Below are positions 7,022 through 14,017 of a stretch of 21,710 nt of DNA, piece by piece; the stretch's first letter is position 1; each line of letters starts with the position of its first letter. The notes below the pieces were generated by a model that saw only the letters and a program-made list of their open reading frames with translations, had not been told where the DNA came from and did not search any database. Position numbers and translations under genes: made by a program. Source of the stretch: Chthonomonas sp. UBA2387 (GTDB lineage Bacteria > Armatimonadota > Fimbriimonadia > Fimbriimonadales > Fimbriimonadaceae); the NCBI GenBank assembly GCA_002343445.1, contig DDSP01000050.1, forward strand, positions 1-21,710, given 5' to 3'.

Positions 7022-8980
7022 ATGTGGGGACAAGACTGGCTCATCATCGCTCGAGACGTGTTCCTCGTCTTGACGTGGGTCGTTGCGTCCATCTACCTGT
7101 TTTCGGGGCTGCAAGATTTCCGCTACGACCTGTATTCGTTGGCGCTCCGGGCCATCCGCAGGTTCAAATTCCGCAAGCGCGAGCGGTTGACCAAGGCGCG
7201 GCTGCGCATGCGCGAGCAGCAATGGATCGCCGTGATGGTGCCCGCCTGGAACGAAGGCGAGGTCATCGGGGAGATGGTCAAGAACATTCTGGAGCGCGTC
7301 GAGTACAAGAACTACCGCGTGTTCGTCGGGGTGTATCCAAACGACGCCGCGACCAACGCCGCGGTTGACCGGCATGCCGCCGAGCACGAATCGCTGATCA
7401 AGGTGGTGACCGCTCGGCCGGGACCCACCAACAAGGCCGACTGCCTCAACAACGTGTTGCAGGCCATCGAGAAGTACGAGGTCACGCACGGGATCAACTT
7501 CGACATCATCGCGATGCACGACGCCGAAGACGTCGTCCACCCGTTCTCGTTCCTTTTGTACAACTATCTCATCCCAAGGATTGACGTAGTTCAGTTACCG
7601 ATCCTCCCTTTGCCCACTTCGCTCAAGAAACTGGTCCACTGGGTGTACGCGGACGAGTTTTGCGAGAACCACATGAAGGATGTTCCCGCTCGGGAACTTA
7701 TGACGGGGTTTGTGCCCTATGCGGGCGTGGGAACCGGCTTCTCGCGACGGGTGATCCACTTCCTCAAGGAGCTTCACCACGGCCAGGTGTTCAACGAGTC
7801 CTCGCTGACCGAAGACTACTCGATGTCGAAGAAGATCCTGGACTCGGGCTACACCTCGGCGTTCGTGAACCTGCTGTTGGCCGACGACGACTCGAAGTGG
7901 TGGACACCCCTGTGCCAACGGTCCGGATTCATTTCGAACTGGGCGTACTTCCCCTTCGACTACAAGCGCTCGGTGCGGCAGAAGTCGCGTTGGATTCTGG
8001 GCATCTCGATTCAGGAATGGACGCTCACGGGTTGGCAGGGCGGTTGGCGCATCCGCGAGAACCTGCTCAAGGACCGCAAGGTGTTCGTCGCCATGACGGC
8101 CACGTTGCTGGGCTATCTGTGCTTCATTTACGTCGCCCTCGACTTCATGGGTCGGTGGGGATGGGTTCCGTTCCAGCTGCACCCTGTCGTCGTTCCGGGC
8201 ACTGTTCTTTACCAGATGCTGGTCGTCGTATTGGGCCTCAGCTTTGTGCGGCTGTTCCAGCGGATGTTTTTCGTGACGGCGGTCTATGGGATCAAACCGG
8301 CCTTGCTTGCCGCGCCGCGCATGATGCTGGGCAACATCATCAACGGGCATGCGGCGTTCCTTGCTCTCAAGGCGTTCTCGGATTCGCAACGCGGTCGGCA
8401 GGCGATGAAGTGGGCCAAGACCGACCACATGGAAGGCGTCGGTGCGCAGCCGTTCGAGATGGAGCGGCCTCCTGCGCCGGCCGAGCACGAGGTTGAGCTC
8501 TCGGTTGCGGAGTTGTGTCTCAAACTGCGTGCAAGGGACTCCGCCGAGGTGATCGGCACATTGGAGCGGATTCGAGCGACGCTGGGCGACGGTGAGCGCC
8601 AACCGATTCTGCACGAGCTTGAGCGCCTGGTTCACTCGAAGGACCCGTTGGTTCGGGCGGCCGTTGGCAATGCGATCGGCAGACTCGCTTGGGCCGAGCT
8701 GATGCCCGAGCTCTGTATCCTGGTCGGCGACCACGAGTGGCCCGTGAGGGCCAACGCGACCAGTGCGCTCTTGGATCAGCCCAACTTCGGCGATCTTGCC
8801 GACCTGGTTCTCATTTCGCGCGACAAGTTCGCCATCGAGACGTTGGTCAAGATGCTGGAGCAGGACGAGCCCAAGTTGGCCCAATTGGCCGAGGGTGGAT
8901 CGCTCTCGAATAGGGCCCGCAACGTCTTGCTGGAGAGGTCGAAGGTGTTCCAGCGGTTTGCCCAACGACCAGCCGCCTAA
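7022..8980 (+). CDS. NfrB-like membrane glycosyltransferase, family 2, with HEAT-like C-terminal region
   Basis: A 652-residue processive-type GT2 enzyme, expected to polymerise a nucleotide-sugar at the inner membrane. One membrane helix lies at about 8-30 and two or three at about 354-440. Catalytic motifs are in order: VPAWNE (73-78), KADCLN (138-143), HDAED (166-170), VGTGFSRR (236-243), TED (263-265) and QKSRW (320-324). The HDAED, VGTGFSRR and LTEDY context matches the transferase domain of NfrB, the E. coli phage N4 adsorption protein, better than BcsA. No PilZ signature or clear MshEN domain is visible. Residues about 490-640 instead form pairs of helices like HEAT repeats (DPLVRAAVGNAIGRL, EWPVRANATSALL). 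I chose ATG 7022 because it starts just before the first helix and 7 bases after the bcsB-like stop. Product and donor sugar are unknown. Confidence 0.88.
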   Translation: MWGQDWLIIARDVFLVLTWVVASIYLFSGLQDFRYDLYSLALRAIRRFKFRKRERLTKARLRMREQQWIAVMVPAWNEGEVIGEMVKNILERVEYKNYRVFVGVYPNDAATNAAVDRHAAEHESLIKVVTARPGPTNKADCLNNVLQAIEKYEVTHGINFDIIAMHDAEDVVHPFSFLLYNYLIPRIDVVQLPILPLPTSLKKLVHWVYADEFCENHMKDVPARELMTGFVPYAGVGTGFSRRVIHFLKELHHGQVFNESSLTEDYSMSKKILDSGYTSAFVNLLLADDDSKWWTPLCQRSGFISNWAYFPFDYKRSVRQKSRWILGISIQEWTLTGWQGGWRIRENLLKDRKVFVAMTATLLGYLCFIYVALDFMGRWGWVPFQLHPVVVPGTVLYQMLVVVLGLSFVRLFQRMFFVTAVYGIKPALLAAPRMMLGNIINGHAAFLALKAFSDSQRGRQAMKWAKTDHMEGVGAQPFEMERPPAPAEHEVELSVAELCLKLRARDSAEVIGTLERIRATLGDGERQPILHELERLVHSKDPLVRAAVGNAIGRLAWAELMPELCILVGDHEWPVRANATSALLDQPNFGDLADLVLISRDKFAIETLVKMLEQDEPKLAQLAEGGSLSNRARNVLLERSKVFQRFAQRPAA

Positions 8981-8999
8981 AGGCACACTCCACCTGCGG

Positions 9000-9005
9000 T
9001 ACATT
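9000..9005 (+). promoter_or_regulatory. -10 box (TACATT) of a leaderless promoter
   Basis: TACATT fits TANNNT and ends 7 bases before the ATG at 9013. It favours that ATG over the TTG at 9004, which would overlap the box. It also suggests that the peptidase gene is transcribed separately from the transferase gene ending 32 bases upstream. Confidence 0.5.
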
Positions 9006-9012
9006 GGACGCG

Positions 9013-11196
9013 ATGCGACGCCGCCTCATTCCGCTGCTGCTCCTCTTCCCTGTCGCTGCCTTCGCCCAACTCCCGCCGCCCGTCGAGGGGCCGAGCTTGG
9101 AGCGCTTGTACAGCTTCCCGCTGGTGAACGGACGAAGTCCGTCCTCCCCGGCGATGTCGCCCAAGGGCGACAAGATCGTGTTCGGGTGGAACCAAACAGG
9201 CGAGCGAAAGCTCGATCTCTGGCTCATGGAGTTCCCGAGCGGTGCCAAAACGCAGCTGGTCAAGGCCGACTCCATTCCCGAGTTCCCGAGGCAGGAAGAC
9301 AAGCGAACCGAGCTGGAGAAGAAGGAAGCGGCCCTTTATGATGGCGGCATTTCGGGCGCGGTGTGGTCACCCGATGGCGAGGAACTCCTGTTCTCCTACC
9401 GTGGCCGGACGTGGCTGGTGGACCCGGACTCGGGCAACCCCCGGCCCCTGATCGACGCGCAAGAAGGCATCTTCAGCGTGCGCTACACCCCGGATGGGAA
9501 GGCCATCGCCTTCCTCAAGGGCACGAACCTTTATGTGCTCGACCGCAAGACCGGCGGCATCAAGCAACTGACGTTCATCGCTTCCCCGAACACCCGCGTG
9601 GATGGCTACGAGTTCTCACCCGACGGGCAGCGCGTGGCCGTGATGTGGAGCGACGATTCGAAGACCGGCCGCCATGTGATGATGGACTTCTCGAAGGACA
9701 AGGCCGAAGTGGTGAACATTCGCCGCATGTGGCACGGCGAGCGCAGCGTCAACGTCAAGGTCGGTGTGGTTCCTGCCAGCGGAGGGGTAATCGAATGGGT
9801 GCCAGGCCTGCCCACCTATATGTGGCTGACCGACGTCACGTGGTCGCCGGACAGCCTGCTCCTGATGGTGAATTGGTACAAGGAAGACTTCCAAGAGTGG
9901 ACCATTTCGGTCACGCCGCACACCACCATGAAGCGGGCCGACGTGTACGTTGAGAAGGCGCCCAAGAACTACCTCGCCGACTGGCGTCCCGCGCTCTGGT
10001 CACGCGACTCCAAGAGCATCGTATTCGGCACGGACGTGTTGGACGGCAAGTTCGGCTTCCGGTCGGTGCTGAAGATCCCGGCGAGCGGCGGCAAGCCCGA
10101 GAAGGTGTACGCCGAGCAACACGACGTGGCCTCGCTGGCGCGCCCGAAGGACTCGGACCGGCTCATCCTGACCACCATGGCCCGATCCGGCTTGAAGAGC
10201 GAGATCACGATTCTGGAACCCAACGGCGAGCGGAAGGTCCATGTGGTGGTTCCGGACGGCATGTCCACACCCAAGGAGTTCGACGACGCTGCGAGCCCGC
10301 TCTTCAACCATTGCGGTGATCGGATCGCCACCATGGCCTCGTCTCGGTCCATGAACCCCGAGTTGTTCGCCGTCGAGCCCGAGGACAAACGCCTCACCGT
10401 CAGCCAGCGCCCCGAATTCGCCTCGATCAAGTGGGCCGAGACTCAGGAGGTCACGTTCAAGAGCAAGGACGGCCAGACGATCCACGGCCTTTTGATCACG
10501 CGTCCCGGACTCGATAAGAGTAAGAAGCACCCGGCGTTCATCTCCAATATGTATGCCAACAGCGCCAAGCAAGCTTGGTCGGGCTACTTTGAGAACTACG
10601 CCGCAATGAACTTGGACATGGTGGTTCTGCAGGTCGACTTCCGCGCGAGCTGGGGCTACGGCGGCGAGTTCAACAGCGGCTACTGGAAGAGCATGGGCAT
10701 CGTGGACTCGGACGAAGCCGTGGCGGCCAAGGAGTTTTTGTCCAACCTTGGCTATGTGAACCCGAACAGAGTCGGCGTTTGGGGATGGAGCTATGGCGGA
10801 TACTTGACGTGCATGATCATGCTGACCGCCCCCGGCGTGTTCGACACGGGCGTCGCCGTTGCGAGCGTCACCGACTGGAAGAACTACAACGAGTGGTACA
10901 CCCGGCGTCGGCTCGGCATGGAGTCGGACGACCCCGAAGTGTATAAGAAGACCAGCCCAAGATGGCATGCAAAGGGCCTTTTAGGGAATCTGTTCTTGGT
11001 GCACGGCATGCTGGACGACAACGTGCTGTACCAGGACACGGCCCAGCTCATTCAGGGCCTGATCGAGGAGGGCAAGCACTTCGACATGCTGGCCTATCCG
11101 CGCGACGACCACGGCATCGGGAAGGACACCAGTCGCCCGCACGTGTTCACCGCGGTGATGCGCTACCTCTACGAGAAGCTGGGACGCAAGTCTTAG
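9013..11196 (+). CDS. Secreted S9 family serine peptidase (prolyl oligopeptidase / DPP4 type)
   Basis: A 727-residue exported peptidase of clan SC, cleaving peptides near proline or alanine. A signal peptide is clear (MRRRL, a leucine-rich core, cleavage after AFA near residue 18). Residues about 30-470 form the beta-propeller, with repeated WSPDG/YTPDG/FSPDG blades as in TolB-like propellers. The alpha/beta hydrolase domain follows at about 480-727 with the complete triad: Ser593 in GWSYGGY, Asp668 in HGMLDDNV and His700 in DDHGIG. The spacing agrees with DPP4 (Ser630, Asp708, His740). A double-Glu DPP4-type exopeptidase motif is not evident, so exo- or endo-peptidase action is open. ATG 9013 is chosen for the signal peptide and the -10 box; TTG 9004 would only add three residues. 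Confidence 0.93.
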   Translation: MRRRLIPLLLLFPVAAFAQLPPPVEGPSLERLYSFPLVNGRSPSSPAMSPKGDKIVFGWNQTGERKLDLWLMEFPSGAKTQLVKADSIPEFPRQEDKRTELEKKEAALYDGGISGAVWSPDGEELLFSYRGRTWLVDPDSGNPRPLIDAQEGIFSVRYTPDGKAIAFLKGTNLYVLDRKTGGIKQLTFIASPNTRVDGYEFSPDGQRVAVMWSDDSKTGRHVMMDFSKDKAEVVNIRRMWHGERSVNVKVGVVPASGGVIEWVPGLPTYMWLTDVTWSPDSLLLMVNWYKEDFQEWTISVTPHTTMKRADVYVEKAPKNYLADWRPALWSRDSKSIVFGTDVLDGKFGFRSVLKIPASGGKPEKVYAEQHDVASLARPKDSDRLILTTMARSGLKSEITILEPNGERKVHVVVPDGMSTPKEFDDAASPLFNHCGDRIATMASSRSMNPELFAVEPEDKRLTVSQRPEFASIKWAETQEVTFKSKDGQTIHGLLITRPGLDKSKKHPAFISNMYANSAKQAWSGYFENYAAMNLDMVVLQVDFRASWGYGGEFNSGYWKSMGIVDSDEAVAAKEFLSNLGYVNPNRVGVWGWSYGGYLTCMIMLTAPGVFDTGVAVASVTDWKNYNEWYTRRRLGMESDDPEVYKKTSPRWHAKGLLGNLFLVHGMLDDNVLYQDTAQLIQGLIEEGKHFDMLAYPRDDHGIGKDTSRPHVFTAVMRYLYEKLGRKS

Positions 11197-11213
11197 CGGC
11201 GTTACGGTGTCAC

Positions 11214-11236
11214 GGCGCGGGTGTCAAACTCGCGCC
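11214..11236 (+). promoter_or_regulatory. -10-like box inside a short dyad before the DUF1080 gene
   Basis: CAAACT at 11225-11230 sits 6 bases before the ATG at 11237 and has C for the first T of TANNNT. It lies within the inverted repeat GGCGCG (11214-11219) / CGCGCC (11231-11236), which could be an operator. Six-base GC arms arise easily by chance in this composition. Confidence 0.3.
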
Positions 11237-12100
11237 ATGGCCTCCTCTTTCGCGGGTCGTTGGGACCTGACCGTCGGCAGCGGCGACGCCGCCTTCCCTT
11301 CTTGGCTTGAGCTCACCGAAGGCGCGACTGGTTGGTCCGGCCGCCTCGTCGGCGTCGTGGGCAGCGCGCGGCCGATCCCTCACATCGAGGTGAGCGGCAG
11401 CCGCTTGAGCTTCTCGCTTCCGCCCCAGTACGAGGGCTTCCCCGGCGACATGGCCTTTGAAGCGGACCTCGTCGGCGACACGCTACAGGGCACGACCAAC
11501 AGCAAGGATGGGGGCTCGTTGCCGTGGGTGGGCGTTCGCCAACCCGAGGCGACCCCTGGCGAGCCCGTGTGGGGCGAGCCGATCGAGCTTATCGGCTGCG
11601 GGATGGCGGGCTGGGTCGCTCGCTGGCCCCAGATGCAGAACAACTGGTCGAACGTGGATGGGGCGCTGCAGAACTCGGCAGTGGGCACCGACCTGATTTC
11701 GGAGGCGTCGTTCGGCGACTTCCAACTGCTCGCCGAGTACAGCTACCCCAAGGGCTCGAACAGCGGCATCTATCTTCGCGGGCGCTACGAGTTCCAGGTC
11801 CTCGACGACTACGGCTCCGAGCCCTCGGTCGGCGGAAGCGGCGGGATCTACGGGTTTCTGACGCCGCGGGTCAACGCGATTCGCCCCTTCGGGGAACGGA
11901 ACACGCTTGAGCTGACGCTGGTCGGTCGGACGGTTTCCGCCAAGTTGAATGGCAAGACCCTCTACGAAAACGACGAGATTCCTGGGATTACAGGCGGTGC
12001 GCTCGACAGCCGCGAGGGCGAGCCGGGACCGATTCTGATCCAAGGCGACCACGGCCCGGTCACCTATCACCGACTGCGCGTGACGCCGCGGGTCGGTTGA
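11237..12100 (+). CDS. DUF1080 domain protein (3-keto-disaccharide hydrolase family)
   Basis: A 287-residue protein. Residues about 1-105 form a beta-rich region resembling a small lipocalin-like or barrel module (FAGRWDLTVGSG, LELTEGATGWSGRLVG). Residues about 115-285 match DUF1080: a Trp-rich start (GWVARWPQMQNNW), a strand DFQLLAEYSYPKGSNSGIYLRGRYEFQVLDD, then LNGKTLYEND and PILIQGDHGPVTYHRLRV. DUF1080 is a concanavalin-like fold common in Planctomycetes and Armatimonadota, and some members hydrolyse 3-keto-glycosides. No signal peptide is seen with the ATG at 11237. A GTG at 11207 would add ten residues but would lie upstream of the -10-like box. The gene ends one base from the convergent nuoC stop. 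Confidence 0.85.
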   Translation: MASSFAGRWDLTVGSGDAAFPSWLELTEGATGWSGRLVGVVGSARPIPHIEVSGSRLSFSLPPQYEGFPGDMAFEADLVGDTLQGTTNSKDGGSLPWVGVRQPEATPGEPVWGEPIELIGCGMAGWVARWPQMQNNWSNVDGALQNSAVGTDLISEASFGDFQLLAEYSYPKGSNSGIYLRGRYEFQVLDDYGSEPSVGGSGGIYGFLTPRVNAIRPFGERNTLELTLVGRTVSAKLNGKTLYENDEIPGITGGALDSREGEPGPILIQGDHGPVTYHRLRVTPRVG

Positions 12101-12101
12101 T

Positions 12102-12704
12102 TCAGCGTCCGGATACGCCTTCGGAGCCCGTTTTGCCTTCAAAGCTCTCGCCTGCGTGGGGCATCGAGATGTCCTCGACCGCAGGACCGTGCTCGCCGCG
12201 ATCGAACAGCACGTCCTCGCCACCCAAGGGGTACTCCTTGCGGAGCGGGAAGCCCACCCAGTCGTCGGGCAGCAGGAACCGACCGGTTTGCTCGTTGCCC
12301 TCGAACACCACGCCGTACAGATCGTTGATCTCGCGTTCGGGATACTCGGCGCCAAGGAACAGGTGCTTCGCCGTCGGCACCTTCTGACCGTCGTCCACGG
12401 CCACCTTGACGAAGATGCGCGAGTAGTGCTTGGTGGACATCAGGTTGTAGACCACCTCGAAACGCCCTTCCAGGTCTCGCTCGTGGGGCCAGACGCTGTA
12501 ATCCACGCCGACGCATTCGCAGAAGTAATCGTATTGGAGTTCGGGGTGCTCCTTGAGCGTGCGCAGGGCGTCCAGCACGCGTTCGCGGGCCACGCAGAGG
12601 TAGGTTTCGCCGCGAAACTCCTTGACTTTGATCAACGCGTCTCCGAGCGCCTCGCGCACGCGGACGGCTTCGAGCCGCTCGTCGCCCAACATAGGAGCGC
12701 CCAT
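12102..12704 (-). CDS. nuoC: NADH-quinone oxidoreductase subunit C
   Basis: A 200-residue subunit of respiratory complex I, part of the hydrophilic arm (30 kDa subunit family). The family signature is intact: YDYFCECVGVDY, then FEVVYNLMS, the EYPEREINDLYGV motif and the end block GFPLRKEYPL. About 35 extra residues (GGEDVLFDRGEHG...) follow the usual end, a modest extension. The ATG at 12704 follows the nuoA stop after a single base and has a GGAGG Shine-Dalgarno sequence 9 bases upstream inside nuoA, so translation is probably coupled. Normally nuoB lies between nuoA and nuoC; here it is absent, and no nuoD follows because the next gene is convergent. Confidence 0.95.
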   Translation of the reverse strand: MGAPMLGDERLEAVRVREALGDALIKVKEFRGETYLCVARERVLDALRTLKEHPELQYDYFCECVGVDYSVWPHERDLEGRFEVVYNLMSTKHYSRIFVKVAVDDGQKVPTAKHLFLGAEYPEREINDLYGVVFEGNEQTGRFLLPDDWVGFPLRKEYPLGGEDVLFDRGEHGPAVEDISMPHAGESFEGKTGSEGVSGR

Positions 12705-12705
12705 T

Positions 12706-13161
12706 TCAGCGGGCCTCCGGGACGAGTTCCAGGCCACGTCGAGCGGGGACTTCGGGCTCTTCGCCAAGCTTTGCGGGGTCCAGCGAGGTCGCCTCGTCCC
12801 AATCCACGGCGTTCACGCGGAGCACATAGGCGTCGCCGAGGATCCACAGGGCCATGTAGACCATGATCGCCCAGAAGCTGAACACCTGATACGCCAAGTC
12901 GGCGTGTTTGAACACCGTGAGCCAGCTCCAGAGGAAGACGACTTCGATGTCGAAGAGGATGAACAGCATGCCGACGAGATAGAACTTGACGGGGAACCGC
13001 TCGCGCGCATCGCCGAGGGGGGCCACGCCGCACTCGTAGGGCGACTGCTTGTAGGTCGTCGTGCGTTTGGGGCCGAGCACGTAGCTCAGGCTGACCATGG
13101 CCGCGCACAAGGTCGCGGCGACGCCGACGAGGATCACGATGGCGGTGTAATCGCTGGACAT
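12706..13161 (-). CDS. nuoA: NADH-quinone oxidoreductase subunit A
   Basis: A 151-residue membrane subunit of complex I, located at the junction of the membrane and peripheral arms. Three membrane helices are visible at about 6-29, 60-83 and 92-112. The conserved loop YECGVAP, followed by ARERFPVKFYLVGMLFILFDIEVVFL, identifies the family; its Cys44 and the Asp/Glu of the second helix are present. A hydrophilic tail of about 35 residues (WDEATSLDPAKLGEEPEVPARR) exceeds the typical length of about 120. The ATG at 13161 lies 9 bases after a -10-like TAGAAT. It is divergent from the HEPN/MNT module, with only 57 bases between the two start codons. Confidence 0.96.
   Translation of the reverse strand: MSSDYTAIVILVGVAATLCAAMVSLSYVLGPKRTTTYKQSPYECGVAPLGDARERFPVKFYLVGMLFILFDIEVVFLWSWLTVFKHADLAYQVFSFWAIMVYMALWILGDAYVLRVNAVDWDEATSLDPAKLGEEPEVPARRGLELVPEAR
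12714..12718 (-). promoter_or_regulatory. Shine-Dalgarno sequence deciding the nuoC start
   Basis: GGAGG on the minus strand lies 9 bases before the ATG at 12704, inside the end of nuoA. It decides for this start over an earlier in-frame reading to 12767 and over the ATG at 12692. It contrasts with the absent Shine-Dalgarno sequences at first genes. Confidence 0.6.
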
Positions 13162-13170
13162 CGTGGCCCG

Positions 13171-13176
13171 ATTCTA
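13171..13176 (-). promoter_or_regulatory. -10 box (TAGAAT) for nuoA-nuoC
   Basis: TAGAAT on the minus strand has one mismatch to TATAAT and ends 9 bases before the nuoA ATG. No -35 box of TTGACA type is found at 16-18 bases. No Shine-Dalgarno sequence separates it from the start codon. Confidence 0.5.
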
Positions 13177-13206
13177 CCTGCCGAAGCGGGTCCCTGACAC
13201 CGTGGG

Positions 13207-13212
13207 TAGACT
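13207..13212 (+). promoter_or_regulatory. -10 box (TAGACT) for the HEPN/MNT module
   Basis: TAGACT fits TANNNT and ends 6 bases before the ATG at 13219, the leaderless spacing. It lies 30 bases from the divergent nuoA -10 box, so the two promoters share one short region. Confidence 0.5.
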
Positions 13213-13218
13213 CCCGGC

Positions 13219-13695
13219 ATGATTCGGCACAGCCTCAACTCAATGGAGATGGCAGGGCACGGCTTGCAGACCACCGTGGCCGACGTGCTGGGCTGGCTCG
13301 CTGCAGGGATGTCGCCTGAGGAGATCCTGGCCGATCACCCGGAGTTCACGGAGGAAGACATCCGCGCGTGCTTGGCATATGAGGGTCTCGCGACGGTCGC
13401 AAGAAAGCGGACAGACATCGCAGCGCTTTCCTGCAAGTACGGCGTCAAGCGCTTACGGCTTTTCGGCAGTGCTCTACGTCCGGATTGGGACGCGAAAGCA
13501 AGCGACCTGGATTTTCTGGCCGAGTTCGGCCCCCCGCCGCCAGGCATCAACCTTTTTGATCAGCAGTTCGGCCTTCAGGTCGATCTCGAACAACTCTTGG
13601 GACGTGCGGTTGACGTCGTGGACTGGGCCGCGGCAAAGAGACCTCACTTTCGACTCTCCGCCGAAGCGGGTGCGCTTGAAGTCTATGCGGCCTGA
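13219..13695 (+). CDS. MntA-like nucleotidyltransferase antitoxin with N-terminal DUF433 domain
   Basis: A 158-residue fusion. Residues about 14-56 match DUF433, a helix-turn-helix-like domain found in VapB-type antitoxins (VADVLGWLAAGMSPEEILADH, then FTEEDIRACLAY). Residues about 62-150 form a minimal nucleotidyltransferase: GS at 83-84 in RLFGSALRP, SDLD at 95-98, and a third acidic residue, probably Asp132 in VDVVD. In type VII HEPN/MNT modules the MNT protein (MntA) adds AMP to a tyrosine of the HEPN toxin and neutralises it. The usual RG after GS is replaced by RPDWD. The stop overlaps the start of the HEPN gene by 11 bases, indicating coupled translation. The DUF433 domain may let the antitoxin bind its own promoter, which is inference. 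Confidence 0.88.
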   Translation: MIRHSLNSMEMAGHGLQTTVADVLGWLAAGMSPEEILADHPEFTEEDIRACLAYEGLATVARKRTDIAALSCKYGVKRLRLFGSALRPDWDAKASDLDFLAEFGPPPPGINLFDQQFGLQVDLEQLLGRAVDVVDWAAAKRPHFRLSAEAGALEVYAA

Positions 13696-14017
13696 AACTC
13701 GACGTTTTCTTGAGGACGCACTCGCAGCGGCAACCGAGGTTAGCCAGATCGCTGCGCCCGGATGGCAAGAAAGCCGAGTTTCGGCTCTTGCCATCGAGCG
13801 CCTCCTAATGAACGTTGGCGAGGCGCTCTCACGCGTTCGATTCAGCGACCCGGACGTCTTGGATGCCATCCCGGACGCGTTCAAGGTGATTGGGATGCGC
13901 AACGTCCTCGCCCATGGATACGACTCGCTGGACCCAGATCGCATTCTGGATGCCGTCGAGAAGAACCTCCCGCAACTCACTCGAGATACTCGAGGGACCC
14001 TTGGACAATCGGATTAG
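13685..14017 (+). CDS. HEPN domain toxin (HepT / DUF86 family)
   Basis: A 110-residue all-helical protein of the HepT/DUF86 family, metal-independent RNases that form the toxin of type VII toxin-antitoxin modules. The catalytic RX4HXY motif is intact as Arg72, His77 and Tyr79 (MRNVLAHGYD). Tyr79 is the expected target for AMPylation by the upstream MNT partner. The helix ALAIERLLMNVGEALSR fits the family's dimer helix. The ATG at 13685 lies within the last codons of the antitoxin gene. The last codons include TTAG, shared with the convergent GH172-like gene, whose stop lies on the other strand. Length is normal for the family, and nothing suggests decay. Confidence 0.9.
   Translation: MRPETRRFLEDALAAATEVSQIAAPGWQESRVSALAIERLLMNVGEALSRVRFSDPDVLDAIPDAFKVIGMRNVLAHGYDSLDPDRILDAVEKNLPQLTRDTRGTLGQSD

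Noticed and set aside
7595..9004. Minus-strand open frame of 469 codons over the glycosyltransferase gene
   Set aside because: Shadow of a gene with complete GT2 motifs; composition is Arg/His/Gln-rich, without domain features.
9004..9012. TTG start for the S9 peptidase
   Set aside because: It would overlap the -10-like TACATT and adds only three residues before a signal peptide that already starts well at the ATG at 9013.
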